Shown here one piece after another: positions 24,484 to 38,420 of a stretch of DNA of 64,000 nt. Every line of letters begins with the position of its first letter. The first letter of the stretch is position 1. Both the position numbers and the translations under genes were made by a program. The stretch comes from Lantana camara (Eukaryota; Streptophyta; Magnoliopsida; Lamiales; Verbenaceae): contig CM074860.1 of assembly GCA_037501455.1 (NCBI GenBank), positions 51,160,501 through 51,224,500 of the forward strand, written 5' to 3'. The notes beneath the pieces are model-generated. The model was not told the DNA's origin, made no database searches, and was given only the letters and a program-made list of their open reading frames with translations.

Positions 24484-27400
24484 TGTAACGCCCCGTGTTT
24501 TCGTCGTATAGGTACGCACGCCACACGTGTGATTTTCTGAGAGTTAGATTAATTATTTATTTAATCTCGTACTTGCATGCGTTATTATTTGATAACCTTA
24601 CTTGAATTATTTGATTTAATTGAACTATGTGAAGTACATGAATTCTGTTCGCAAGCCATTTCATAACATATAAGTATTTCATAATATTCATTCATAATCA
24701 TTTCATTAATTTTCTTCTAACTTATATATATTCTATTTCATTTCATAAGCCTATCATATTTCTATATACTTATATAGAAATACTTGAAACTAATTTCATA
24801 AAATAAGTGATATCATATATATGCATTTCATGCCTACATTGTGAAACATGCATATTTATATATATACCATATATTTACATACTTACACAATCACAATATA
24901 AAACTATAAGTAATACATTTATATATATATATATATATATCATAGACATAATATCTAACTTTTACTTTATACATATAACTATCATATCTATACATTATAT
25001 ACATATTATATATCAAATATCTTCATCTCACTTTATACATACATAATTATATCATATAATTATATAAACATATACACAAGAACACACACACCCCCCTCAC
25101 TCTTTCTCTCAAACCCTTCACATACATACATCTCCATTTTGATCCAAGCAAGATGAAGGAGAAGGAGGAATCAAGACATAATCATCATCGTCATCATCTC
25201 CATCATTTCATTCATCCATTCCTTCATTTCCTTCCAAGGTATTTGTGTATATATATTTGTGTATATATTTGTATATATATGTGGGTTTCAATTTTGTGAC
25301 AATATTTATGGATTAATAGCTGTTTTAATGAATTTTATATGTGCCATATCCTGTATTTTGATGTTTTTGTGAGTTATTTGGTCGGGGTGTTGTTTTAGGA
25401 TGTATTTTGAGCCTTCTCTTCGAGCTAAATCTGATCCCCTGCCCTTTCTTTCGAACAAAGCATACCCAAACGGGCGTTTGGGTTCTCAGTTCATTCACCA
25501 AACGCCCGTGTAGAAAGCTACTGCCTCATCCGCGCCTTTTCAAACCCCCATTTCTGCTTTTAGTACATTTTTCAAACTGGCATTTCTCCCTCATACGAAC
25601 TCCGATTGACCTGATTTTTAAACCCACGGAAACCTCTTGAAGTATAGAATATCCTCTAATTGGAATAAACTCAATATCATATCTAGTTTATGAGATATAA
25701 TCAATTCTCTTTGGTGTCGCCACTTTAACGAAAATCTACACTCCTTGAACTTCGGACCTACGCCATTTACTCCTCGTTTGGAACTAGAATACGAACCATA
25801 TATCATTTTAAAGGTATACATGTATAATTTCCTATCCAATAAACAAAACTCAATTCCAACATCTATAACTCAAGATATTCTTGTTTTACCACAGCATGTG
25901 CATTTCCGAAAATTGTCTATTTTTGCCAAACTTCACCAAAACCCCTCATATTGCATTCCTTTCATTTCCTTGGCTCCCGTATGTGACTTATATGAATTAT
26001 ATGCTTGATTAATTGATAATTATGCTCTTATTTGACACTCTTTGATCTTTAATCGTTTAAACTTGATTGTTAATTCCGCGCCTTACATGAAATGAATTCA
26101 TTTGATTAAATGGCATGAATGCACGACCGCTTTGAGTGTAATTGCATCTCCTATATGTTAATTGAATGTCACACATGTTATAACATGATATAACACTTTA
26201 TAACCATTTTCGTGCGTCCTATTTGGTATCATATTGAGTCTCCTCTCACGACTACACACTGTTGCTTTCTCTTGTACAGTTCATCTCCAGGGCGGAGACT
26301 TCCGGATTGAATAGGCACCCGTACCAATCATGTTTCTTGTCTCGGGTTATCCCAGGTGAGGGTGTTTTTGTTCTAGATAAGTATCAAACCCTACAACCTT
26401 AACGTGATAAGTTTTGGCCAAACACCTAAAGTATATATATATCGATTTCAAAGTAAAGTCATCGAGTAAATTCTTATCGAGTAAATGTTTCTCATGGATT
26501 ATGAAATGAATTATGATAATTACGAGCACGACTTTAAATGTTCTGGCGAGATTATGCACATTGATCATGCACATGTTATTGGGCCCTGAGGAAATGTGTG
26601 AATGGAGACCGGTTCGGCATCGGGCCGACGTATAGCTAAGCCATTGCACAAAGTACTCATTGAGCATCTCTCACACTACCGTGTAGTGTGGAAGGTGAGT
26701 TATTCTTGAGCTGATGGTTAACCCATCGAAGGAGCGGGTAGGAGTCGTGAACCCCCGTCTCGATATAGTATATTATTAGATGGTTCGGGTCTGCAGGCTC
26801 GACCATCATGGAGGGAGAAGGTTAGAAATTATTTTATGATTATGATTTTGCACAGTGCGGGAAGGCCGGGACACAGATTGCCCAAACGCTCATGTCTCAT
26901 GTTTATGTCTAGCCTGTATTATTATGTATTGCATGATCACGTATTTAAAACATATTAAATCATTTTCATTGTACACAGTCGGAGTTTGGTTGGAGAATTA
27001 CGCACGCTCAGTCGCCGAGCCATTTTGAGTATTTATGATTTATGAACTTAATGAATTAAATATGAATTAGTCGTAAAGTTCGAGCATTGGTTATCTATTT
27101 TCTTACCCTTCGGGGGAACAAACCTCACTTAAAACGTTGCTCGGGATTTATGACTTGCATGCGCATGTTTCTATATATATGTACAGCTCTTGCTTACTCA
27201 GTCTTCTAGAGACTGACCTCTCGTCCCCACTTTTCAGTTCTTGCAGATCCTGCTAGGCGGAGGTCGAGTTTTATTTTCCTTGTCGAGTCACTTGTACACT
27301 CGAGCCACATTTTACATTGTATGATTTAATGGAAATCCCTTTATGTATTTGGGCTTGTGTGCCAATTATGAATTATTGTTGATTATTGATTCGGGACAGG

Positions 27401-27673
27401 TTGCATGGGTAGTTGAACCCTTTGTTAGGATGCTTGATGATTTTAATTTATGTATTGGAATTGTTGGGCTTGTAGCCATTACTGAATTTTATTGTTGGTA
27501 TCATTGCTTCCACATTGCACTCGTCAGGTTGTTGAATTAATTGGTACAGGGTTAGATTCCGCCTAGCCAGGGAGTTGTTTTTATTTTGTCACCCGTTGGC
27601 TATGAGTCCGATTCATGCTGGATCATCAATTTCATGCGTGGACTAGACTTGTAGTGCGGGGGATGTGGTGCCT
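24484..27673 (+). repeat. LTR2 of element B (chimeric middle LTR)
   Basis: About 3.19 kb. Over most of its length it agrees with LTR3 against LTR1, but at its 3' end it switches: CACCCG and CCGATTC near 27589-27612 and the truncated junction GTGCCT/TAGCCCGG match LTR1, not LTR3. This is the pattern expected if the dimer arose by crossing over between a 5' and a 3' LTR. Donor-like site AAG/GTATTT at 25239, acceptor-like TTCTTGCAG at 27246. Confidence 0.85.
25465..25505 (+). repeat. GC-rich dyads in LTR2 of B
   Basis: CCCAAACGGGCGTTTGGG (25465-25482), a perfect inverted repeat around GGGC, followed by CCAAACGCCCG. The same pair is in LTR3 (about 32324-32365). In LTR1 the copia element landed in the second one. 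Confidence 0.9.
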
Positions 27674-30600
27674 TAGCCCGGTTGCAAAATCGGGGTCGTG
27701 TCAAGTATAGGTCGAACGACTTAGGAACAACGTGTCAACGTGTGCACCGTATTGATCATGAGCATGTATTATTGGAAATTTTGATGAATTATATGTTGAA
27801 ATTTAAATTTTGTTGAATTAGTTGTTGCATTTTGCATCAATATGTGCTTTCGTGCGAAATATGTGTCATTTGCATTTACTAACAGGCATGCATTTATATT
27901 TAAGTTGAGTTGTGACTGTAGGATAATATTACCACAACGATCCACGGTCAATCTTTATGGTCACAACAACTTGTCACGAGTTTTTCTTCCAACTATGAGA
28001 AATTGAAGAAGACTTTGGGGATTTAGAAGGATTTGGGTGATTGATGATCTTCATACCAACACTCTAGGTTGGGAGCTTGGGCTTGAGGTGAAAACTACAT
28101 TTTGGGAGAAGACTTGGCATGGATAGGAAATCATGCTCTTCAAGGCAAGGGAAGTGATTGGAGAATTCAAAGGTTAAGATCCGGATTAGAAGACTCCATA
28201 TGTGGTGGTAACTTACGGGTTTTAATTGTTGTTGATAGGTATTTGATGAGATGATGGTGGGGCGTGTGATTTATGCAATTCACTATATCAACATGCACGC
28301 CTACTCTACGAAGATTATATAACCGGATGCAACGGGATCGTCTAACTAAAAAATGAAGCGAGGAAAATCTTGAAGATATTACAAAGCTTAGTTTGGTGGG
28401 AAAGTATGAAGACCTCAAGGAGACTCCATATACAATAGGGTCAATGGATGGTAAGCAAGGTAAATTATCGAAGAAGGACTTTTGAATAAATCAAGCCTTT
28501 GGACGTTGAATTTAGAAGAGTTAGAGAAAGCCCATTAAAGCGGTAGATATGATACAACTTCATGGAAGATATAGAGCAACCAAGGGAAACGATAAAGAAA
28601 GGCAAAGGGCCTTTGGAGGGAAATTATGTGCTCAAGTGTAAGCAATTGGGGATGAGCCGCCTAACCAATTTGAATTCCTAAGAGAAAAGTCAAGGCGACC
28701 TGATCAAGAAGAATTCAGGTTCAAGAATCATGAAAATTTCGGACATCGAAAAAGATTTTAACAAAGGAATCAGCAAGGGAAAAGACTCAAAGGGCCGGTT
28801 TCAGAAATGTAGAAGGAATGGGCTTAAGTGACAACTTTGGATTGAGGGAATCTTATCCCTCAAGTTAGTGGGAAACTAAGAATCAGATTCGAAGTAAGGA
28901 GATTTTTAAAATTTGGAATGAGCGATATCGGGAAGAAAGAAATAGGTGGAGACACTTCGAGTTCTAAGAGAAAGAAAAGTTTGAGAGCTTTGAGGTTCAA
29001 GGTTCAAGGTTGTAAGTAAAGTAAAGTTGTTGGATTTTGGGAATACGGGAGGATGCAAGAAGAATTAAAGAAGTTAGAAGACCGTGGGTATACAAGAAGT
29101 AGTCGATGAATTTGATGACCGGAGATCAAGTCACCGAGCTAAAGGTTTTCCTCTAAGGTGAACGGTACTTGCGTTCATAGCACGAGCATCATACAATATA
29201 TGAATTATTTTAATTTTGTTTTATATTCGTTTAATTGAAGTAATTGCTCAAATGTGATGCATACTTTGATTACCGGGAATATGCTACATGCATCGAACAT
29301 TCTTACCCAACATGCATAGTTTAGTGTTTGCTTGATAGGAGGTCTTTTTCACTTTAGGCTTCGTGTGCCATTTCGTACGAGTCATATTTGGGTCAAGAAT
29401 GGATCTCGGATTGTGAACCAAACGAGGGTGTAAAGAAAATTTGGAAGTTCGGGAGATCGAAGTAGAAACTAGAAAAGCGAGAACTATGGGTGCCACCCTA
29501 ACCAAATCCCTTCAAAGTGAAGGTGAGCAAGAGTACCGAGCACACCACATAACAGGAATCAATCATTTTGTGAAAAGAGGAATTTAAGAAGTCAAGAATT
29601 TCGGGTTGAAGAAATAATAGACCAAGTTTAGCGAGCCAGGAAAGAAATTGTTAATGGGGAGAGAGCGACAAAGGAGTAAATCTAAATCTCCGGTTGAGGA
29701 TGAAGGAGTACATCTAGCGAGAACAACATAAATGCAAGAATTGATAATTACGGAATCCTATCAAAGTTGCAAGGGATAATTTGGAAATTTTAGTACTCGA
29801 GGAACGAATAAGGCCGAGAGAATTAAAGCTTCAAGAGTTGTTGGAGGCCGTGTTGATAAGAAGGAAAAGTGTGATCGATGTGAATAAACTAAGGTCATCG
29901 ATCTCTTATGTTGGTGGCGTACGAACTCAATCTCCCAAGGGTGGAAAAGGATGAGTTATATTGTGAATTTCAATTTACGAGTTAATGGAGACGAAGGAAT
30001 TACGAAAATGATGAAGAGGAATGGATAAAGAAGCCGATCGGATCACCATATTCCGTGATGGAAAGTGAGAGTCAATTCAACCGAGCGTTGAAAAGTGGAT
30101 ATCTATGAGGTGAGATAACGTGAATGAGTCGGGTTCCGGTTCGTTGGTCGTTTCTTCATGAAGAGCCGAGGACATTCCAAGGAAACAATCCATAACCTGG
30201 ATTAGTAGAAATGAGCTCAAGTTTCTGAGATAGAGGGGATACAACTTGCCATGGAGAGTTAGAGATTGTAATTTGAATTTCCTGCAAGAGTGGTTCGAAC
30301 AATTGCGAACGACAAACATGACTCGTTAGGAAAAACGAGTTGATCGGGTTAGACAAAGAGAACACTTAAGAATTTGGAAGTGTAAAGAGAGGAAAAGAAA
30401 TCGAGACTGAGTCACTTGAAAGATGGGATGGATTGATGACCGGGCATGTGTATAAGGATAAAAAGAAGGAACTCAAGAAAGCAACCCAACGGATGCATTG
30501 GCACGGGCAATGAGAGCATAATCATCAATTTTATTACTTCGGTGAACGGTACATCGAACATTCATGGCATATGCATACATGCAATTTTAATTTGAACAAT

Positions 30601-31344
30601 TTCATTATGTTATATACCTTAATCACTAATTGTATTAATTGCTTTTATATGATACTCGGTGTTTTTGATGTTCTTACCTGTTCCTTGTGTGATTGCTCGT
30701 TTAATTTTGTTTTGGGGGTTTTCCCTTTTCGAGTTTGTTGAGAGACGGGGTTGTCTCGTTATTATTTGAGAGACGGGGTTCTCTCATTGCTTGGTTGAGA
30801 AATGGGGCTCTATCGTTGTTGCTTTCTACCTATTTAGCTTGCCTCTAGCGGCAACTTAGTTTGCAAGTGTTTAGGCTTCTCGGTGAGATAAGGGTTGTGA
30901 ATGTTTCAAGAGCTGAGTTTCAACGATTGTACCGGAGTAGTAGATTGAGGATGGTTCGATCTTCTCAACATCGAACCCAAGCTTGGAAGCATGAAGAGTT
31001 CGGTTAGGCTCATGGTTGTGAGTTAGTGGTTGTCTAAGGCACCATACTTATTTCAAACCGAGCCCCAAGAGTTAGGTCGTAATGGACTTGAGTGATAGGA
31101 GATGAATCCGTTGGACCCTCTTGATATACAAGTCCTACCGAACCACTTGCTTAACACCGGATCTAGTTCGAGGACAAGCTTTCTTCGTAACGAGTCAAGA
31201 CCCCTGTTGCCTAAAGAACTTTTCCGAACTAATTGCTATCGGGGTGTCGCGAACCAGCGTGGGATGAACACGGGGAAGTTGTGCTTAGAGTCCAGAATTC
31301 GAGGCATAGGACCTGATGACAGGTCCTTCTTAAAGGGGAGAGGT
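27674..31344 (+). other. Internal region 2 of element B (non-coding)
   Basis: Near-identical copy of 20814-24483, offset by 6860 bp, with only scattered single-base differences and no frame restored. Same missing primer site, same 3' repeat units (30741-30815) and polypurine tract (31332-31344). Confidence 0.8.
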
Positions 31345-34300
31345 TGTAACGCCCCGTGTTTTCGTCGTATAGGTACGCACGCCACACGTGTGATTTTCTG
31401 AGAGTTAGATTAATTATTTATTTAATCTCGTACTTGCATGCGTTATTATTTGATAACCTTACTTGAATTATTTGATTTAATTGAACTATGTGAAGTACAT
31501 GAATTCTGTTCGCAAGCCATTTCATAACATATAAGTATTTCATAATATTCATTCATAATCATTTCATTAATTTTCTTCTAACTTATATATATTCTATTTC
31601 ATTTCATAAGCCTACCATATTTCTATATACTTATATAGAAATACTTGAAACTAATTTCATAAAATAAGTGATATCATATATATGCATTTCATGCCTACAT
31701 TGTGAAACATGCATATTTGTATATATACCATATATTTACATACTTACACAATCACAATATAAAACTATAAGTAATACATTTATATATATATATATATATC
31801 ATAGACATAATATCTAACTTTTACATTATACATATAACTATCATATCTATACATTATATACATATTATATATCAAATATCTTCATCTCACTTTATACATA
31901 CATAATTATATCATATAATTATATAAACATATACACAAGAACACACACACACCCCTCACTCTTTCTCTCAAACCCTTCACACACATACATCTCCATTTTG
32001 ATCCAAGCAAGATGAAGGAGAAGGAGGAATCAAGACATAATCATCATCGTCATCATCTCCATCATTTCATTCATCCATTCCTTCATTTCCTTCCAAGGTA
32101 TTTGTGTATATATATTTGTGTATATATTTGTATATATATGTGGGTTTCAATTTTGTGACAATATTTATGGATTAATAGCTGTTTTAATGAATTTTATATG
32201 TGCCATATCCTGTATTTTGATGTTTTTGTGAGTTATTTGGTCGGGGTGTTGTTTTAGGATGTATTTTGAGCCTTCTCTTCGAGCTAAATCTGATCCCCTG
32301 CCCTTTCTTTCGAACAGAGCATACCCAAACGGGCGTTTGGGTTCTCAGTTCATTCACCAAACGCCCGTGTAGAAAGCTACTGCCTCATCCGCGCCTTTTC
32401 AAACGCCCATTTCTGCTTTTAGTACATTTTTCAAACTGGCATTTCTCCCTCATACGAACTCCGATTGACCTGATTTTTAAACCCACGGAAACCTCTTGAA
32501 GTATAGAATATCCTCTAATTGGAATAAACTCAATATCATATCTAGTTTATGAGATATAATCAATTCTCTTTGGTGTCGCCACTTTAACGAAAATCTACAC
32601 TCCTTGAACTTCGGACCTACGCCATTTACTCCTCGTTTGGAACTAGAATACGAACCATATATCATTTTAAAGGTATACATGTATAATTTCCTATCCAATA
32701 AACAAAACTCAATTCCAACATCTATAACTCAAGATATTCTTGTTTTACCACAGCATGTGCATTTCCGAAAATTGTCTATTTTTGCCAAACTTCACCAAAA
32801 CCCCTCATATTGCATTCCTTTCATTTCCTTGGCTCCCGTATGTGACTTATATGAATTATATGCTTGATTAATTGATAATTATGCTCTTATTTGACACTCT
32901 TTGATCTTTAATCGTTTAAACTTGATTGTTAATTCCGCTCCTTACATGAAATGAATTCATTTGATTAAATGGCATGAATGCACGACCGCTTTGAGTGTAA
33001 TTGCATCTCCTATATGTTAATTGAATGTCACACATGTTATAACATGATATAACACTTTATAACCATTGTCGTGCGTCCTATTTGGTATCATATTGAGTCT
33101 CCTCTCACGACTACACACTGTTGCTTTCTCTTGTACAATTCATCTCCAGGGCGGAGACTTCCGGATTGAATAGGCACCCGTACCAATCATGTTTCTTGTC
33201 TCGGGTTATCCCAGGTGAGGGTGTTTTTGTTCTAGATAAGTATCAAACCCTACAACCTTAACGTGATAAGTTTTGGCCAAACACCTAAAGTATATATATA
33301 TCGATTTCAAAGTAAAGTCATCGAGTAAATTCTTATCGAGTAAATGTTTCTCATGGATTATGAAATGAATTATGATAATTACGAGCATGACTTTAAATGT
33401 TCTGGCGAGATTATGCACATTGATCATGCACATGTTATTGGGCCCTGAGGAAATGTGTGAATGGAGACCGGTTCGGCATCGGGCCGACGTATAGCTAAGC
33501 CATTGCACAAAGTACTCATTGAGCATCTCTCACACTACCGTGTAGTGTGGAAGGTGAGTTATTCTTGAGCTGATGGTTAACCCATCGAAGGAGCGGGTAG
33601 GAGTCGTGAACCCCCATCTCGATATAGTATATTATTAGATGGTTCGGGTCTGCAGGCCCGACCATCATGGAGGGAGAAGGTTGGAAATTATTTTATGATT
33701 ATGATTATGCACAGTACGGGAAGGCCGGGACACAGATTTCCCAAACGCTCATGTCTCATGTTTATGTCTAGCCTGTATTATTATGTATTGCATGATCACG
33801 TATTTAAAACATATTAAATCATTTTCATTGTACACAGTCGGAGTTTGGTTGGAGAATTACGCACGCTCAGTCGCCGAGCCATTTTGAGTATTCATGATTT
33901 ATGAACTTAATGAATTAAATATGAATTAGTCGTAAAGTTCGAGCGTTGGTTATCTATTTTCTTACCCTTCGGGGGAACAAACCTCACTTAAAACGTTGCT
34001 CGGGATTTATGACTTGCATGCGCATGTTTCTATATATATGTACAGCTCTTGCTTACTCAGTCTTCTAGAGACTGACCTCTCGTCCCCACTTTTCAGTTCT
34101 TGCAGGTCCTGCTAGGCGGAGGTCGAGTTTTATTTTCCTTGTCGAGTCACTTGTACACTCGAGCCACATTTTACATTGTATGATTTAATGGAAATCCCTT
34201 TATGTATTTGGGCTTGTGTGCCAATTATGAATTATTGTTGATTATTGATTCGGGACAGGTTGCATGGGTAGTTGAACCCTTTGTTAGGATGCTTGATGAT

Positions 34301-34550
34301 TTTAATTTATGTATTGGAATTGTTGGGCTTGTAGCCATTACTGAATTTTATTGTTGGTATCATTGCTTCCACATTGCACTCGTCAGGTTGTTGAATTAAT
34401 TGGTACAGGGTTAGATTCCGCCTAGCCAGGGAGTTGTTTTTATTTTGTCACTCGTTCGCTATGAGTCCGGTTCATGCTGGATCATCAATTTCATGCGTGG
34501 ACTAGACTTGTAGTGCGGGGGATGTGGTGCCTATCGTCCCGGGTGCTACA
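31345..34550 (+). repeat. LTR3 of element B, intact ends (3206 bp)
   Basis: TGTAACGCCCC...GTGCCTATCGTCCCGGGTGCTACA. It is the only B LTR with both ends complete and shows what the other two lost. Donor-like CCAAG/GTATTTG at 32098 and acceptor-like TTTCAGTTCTTGCAG/GTCCTGC ending 34105. Confidence 0.9.
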
Positions 34551-34643
34551 TCAGTAGCCAAAAAAAAAAAAACACAGCAACAGGGCATGCACGAGAGAGA
34601 AGGGAAAAAATGCATGTTACCAACTTAAAACTCAATGAAATGC
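34551..34643 (-). repeat. Element C LTR copy, continuation after B
   Basis: TSD TCAGT (34551-34555), then AGCC, a 13-A run (8 A in the other LTR copy) and sequence matching 5112-5193. It ends at about 34643, where it is fused to element D gag with a shared GC dinucleotide. Confidence 0.88.
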
Positions 34644-35139
34644 CCTCAACAGATCTGGATCCCTGCTTCAGCTCAGAAAACTCCTGAAGTGTGCGCTCTC
34701 GTGCACTATAAGGTATTTACTTCTCGTGGAACTCGTGCACAAAAGTCTCCCAAGTGAACTCCATGCCACTCCTCTCAAGTCTGGATCGAACTCCCTTGAG
34801 CCAGTTAGCTGCCTGCCCCTAAATGAATCGAGCAATACAAACAGCCCTATCCTGAGAACTCCCTGGGTAAATCTCCCAAATACCACTGATCTCAACTAAC
34901 CACTCCTCAGCCTTGATGTCATCTCCTCCAAACCACTTAGGAGGGTGGTTATTCCGAAACTCCCTATACACAGCTGAGATAGTACCATCCTGACCATACT
35001 CTGTTGGTGCCTGCTGTCTCTGATTCTGTTGTAACTGATTGAGAATTGCCTGAACAATGTTCTCCGCATTCAGTGGTGGTGGCCGAGGCGGATTAGGCGC
35101 ATCCGGTGAAGCCTCTCGGTTACGGCGTCTAGGAGGCAT
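34642..35139 (-). pseudogene. gag: Second, truncated gag copy of element D
   Basis: Starts MPPRRRNREASPD at 35139, closely matching the gag at 43353. A Gln codon of the other copy is a TAG stop here (about 34819, RFI-stop-GQ). The copy runs to about two-fifths of gag and stops abruptly at 34642, where element C sequence begins. It follows a primer site and LTR as a normal gag would, which is the evidence that element D had at least two units in tandem. Confidence 0.85.
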
Positions 35140-35314
35140 CCTATAATTCAAAGATTCAAGCAGCATTGATGCATGTAGATTAGTACGTGTGTATGTATAC
35201 AAGTATTAGAAATAAACAAGTATTCAAGTAAATGAATCACATAATCATATTATCCTATGCCGTACCAACTAGACAGACTCGACACGACACTAGAGCTCGG
35301 TTTTGCAACCTAGA

Positions 35315-35326
35315 GCTCTGATACCA
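35315..35326 (-). other. Primer binding site after LTR-b of D
   Basis: The minus strand reads TGGTATCAGAGC, intact, 8 nt from the LTR end. Its presence after the 3' LTR is unexpected for a single element. Confidence 0.9.
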
Positions 35327-35840
35327 CTTAAGGACGTAACACCCCAAACGGAGGGTGCCACATCCCCCGCACTATGACCCAGACCCGGACATGAAATGGA
35401 AGTCCATGCCCGAATCCGAATCAGAGCGAACGGGAGACAAACGCACACACTATGCTAGGCGGATCTAACTGGACAACCTCAGAGCGCGAAAGCAATTCAA
35501 ACATTCAAACAAGATAGCGAAAGCATTTACATCAACATCCAAAATAAGTGACGGGTTCAACTAGCATAGATACATTGTCCCGAATATCAACAAGCATAAC
35601 AAGTGATGGGTTCAACTGGCATAAATCCCTAGTCCCGAATATCAACATAAAGTAATAATCATCAAGTGCCATAAGGGGCCGAAAACGAGTGCCACGCAGG
35701 GCTACCGAATATTAAAGTATAATCTAAAGTCTACAAGTCAAAGCATAAGTAAAGTGTATGAAAGATAATGCAACTAGAAAGGCTAGACTGACGAAGTTCA
35801 ACTCAAAGGACTCACTCCCGCCTAGCAAACGCCAACAGAC

Positions 35841-38275
35841 CTGCAACTAAAAGTTTAAATGATGGGTCAGTCAACTTGACCGAGTGAGGGGGCTAACGCA
35901 CACCCACAATATATATATATATAAAGAGCATAGCACAGAATAAAAGGATGGACTCATGAACCGGGGATAGGTGTTGCATACCAAAGACATTTCCAAAAGT
36001 ACCCAAAAACCATTTCCAGAAAGACTCTATCCCGATTCATAACTCCATAACAAAATAGAACACATGCTCGGCGAATACGAGCTTCCAACCTTTACTCCTC
36101 AGAATCATAAATAAAAAACAATCCAACCGCTACACCAATGATGGAGGAGATGTACATTCCCCAAGCCATCTATAAAACCGTCTAAAATAGACTCGCCCTC
36201 AAGGGGTAGCGAACCCACAAGAGTCCTCCCCGGCCTTAGCCGAAGGCTCAAGATACCACACCTTCCCTACAGCAGGGGTCGCGTGAAGATATCTCAAATG
36301 GAACTATGCAATGGGTAAATAACCCGACGGCCCTAACCGTCCCGGGGGACCCATTACCCGCAGCTCTTAGGATCCAAAGCATAATAGAACAGGACAAAAC
36401 AGATACCAATCTTTCATGGCAAATCTCGCTACAGAATCGTAACACAACTGAATTTTTCCAAAAAAGGCTTACATATGCCTCAAAACTGGTTTTATATTTA
36501 CACGTTTCCTACGCGATGGAACTTTAAGTCTCATGACCTCCATCCACGCAGGACTCACACAAGATCACCAACATATCATATTCAGCACATATATATTTAT
36601 AATAGAGTGTACTCACATGCAAGGGTAGAAATCAACATGTAAAGGCCATAGGTCACGTACCTATACAAAATCCTAAACCTCACCTCGTAGTAGTAGAGTC
36701 TGAGAGTGTGAAGGGCCAAACACTCTAAACCTCGGGCTCACCGGCACCACCGAACTCTGTGACAAGACATACAAAAGCCCAAACTTACACTCTACATGAA
36801 CCAAGTAAGACGCACGGCAACATAGAACATCATGTATGAAATGCATTATGGAATGATATGTATCACATAGGTCACGTAACATAGCATAAGACATGTATTT
36901 AATAATAAATTACACAATTAACATGAGGTACTAGAGTTTAGAGCATAATTAAAGTAATATCGGAACATATAATATACCAAGCAACCCAAAGGCTAAGATA
37001 AACAATCTCAGTTCATACCATTCTTAAGGTTAAAAGCGTGTTTATAACATATAAAGATATTCTAACACTTTCGATAATTAACCAAGTCAGATTATAATAG
37101 CAATTACTCTAAAATAGAAAATGGATACAACACATTAATGCCGTCAAAGAAAGAAAGCGGGGTTACCTTGAATTCTCATTCATATTTAGAACTTATAATT
37201 AAACTATCACTTAAATATATATACATCATTAATATTTAAAATAATGCATTTTAATATTAAAAATTAATATTTGTATTTGAAGAACGAAATTAATAATAAA
37301 AGAAGGGATCGAGTTTCATTACCCGTTTCAAATTCATAAAATTACGCCTAAAAATTTAATGTACACACATATTGCATCAATTAATATTATTATGGTCTGG
37401 TGGCTTGCATGACATTGAAATACAAGAATTCATACCCAATTTTAAAAGAATGGAATGCAGCGTGTCATGCTACCCAAATTTTACACTTCCAGCAATCATT
37501 GTATCTTTCATATTTGATTTGAGGAAATGTTGACTTTAATTCCAACTTGTTATTGAATATGTACCACAAAGCTTAAATAATTCCAAGCAAAAATGTCACG
37601 GTTTCCTAGGTACAATTCACGTAGGCCATGATTTGGTAAGTAGTCCATTCTTTAATTATTCAATACAAAAGCTGAAGGTATGCACTTTGTTATTCGTCCA
37701 GCTCTCAAATTCCATTTTCAAGTAAATCATCACAGCTCCCTAGGCACTCACACGCAGTAATTCGGTTTCAACTTTAGTACACCTATCAAGTATTTAATAA
37801 ATTCAAAAGCACAAGAGCTGCAGGTTTGAAATTTGAATTATTTCATCCAGATCTCCCATTTCCATATTCAAGTAATCATCACTTCAATTAAATAATAAAA
37901 TACGCTGGCACTAGGCAGTTAATTCGAGTTCCTAGTCTTATTTTTCAACCAATCCCTTTATTTCTCTTATTTCCAATTGTAATGAACTGATTATTTCATT
38001 CCACAGCAATTAGGTGACATACTCAGGCATTAATTTGAGAACCATGATTTTTCCTTTAACATTTCATTTCCAGCGCAAGCCGCTGCTCACGATTTCAGCA
38101 AGAAAAGCGGACGAAAAAGGGATAAATTCCAACCTAAATTAATTAATTTATATATATACTATCACAGCTTGCTCAAGTAATTCAAGATCTCATCATTCAA
38201 GTTCATACCAACAAATTTCATGCTCCAATCCAAGAATAGAAATGAAATACTCATTAAAAGAGATCCAAAGCTTAC
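35841..38275 (-). other. Putative LTR intron in LTR-b of D
   Basis: Begins ACAAG/GTAAGC, a near-perfect plant donor, about 120 nt after the expected start site, and ends TTTAAACTTTTAGTTGCAG/GTCTG. Length is about 2.43 kb. The equivalent sites persist in LTR-a (46501 and 44055). Removal would cut the roughly 3.2-kb leader before gag to under 1 kb. This is a prediction from signals only. Confidence 0.4.
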
Positions 38276-38420
38276 CTTGTCTTGTGAAGGAGTGAGAAAT
38301 CAAGGAATATGGGCTCTTAGAATGAAAGATGGTTCAAGTCTTGATCTTCTCTTGAAATTTCTCCATGAATCTCTTGGAAGCTAACTTGTGTGGTTTGAAA
38401 TGAAATGAAAAGGGTATAAA

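Larger units (their letters stand above)
8208..34550 (+). mobile_element. Element B: tandem-dimeric non-coding LTR retrotransposon (LARD-like), with nested copia
   Basis: Structure is LTR1 (8208-20813, containing a copia element), internal 1 (20814-24483), LTR2 (24484-27673), internal 2 (27674-31344), LTR3 (31345-34550). Period is about 6.86 kb and the two units are almost identical. Outer ends are TGTAAAGCC...GGTGCTACA with matching 5-bp TSDs. Polypurine tracts precede LTR2 and LTR3. Neither internal region has a frame longer than about 100 codons and no gag/pol motif was recognised, so this fits a large retrotransposon derivative that used proteins from other elements. LTR style points to the gypsy superfamily (inference). 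Confidence 0.88.

Noticed and set aside
20909..24540. Many 60-100 codon frames in the interiors of B, repeated at +6860
   Set aside because: They are repeated only because the unit is duplicated. None carries a known motif, and none is long enough or placed to be gag or pol.
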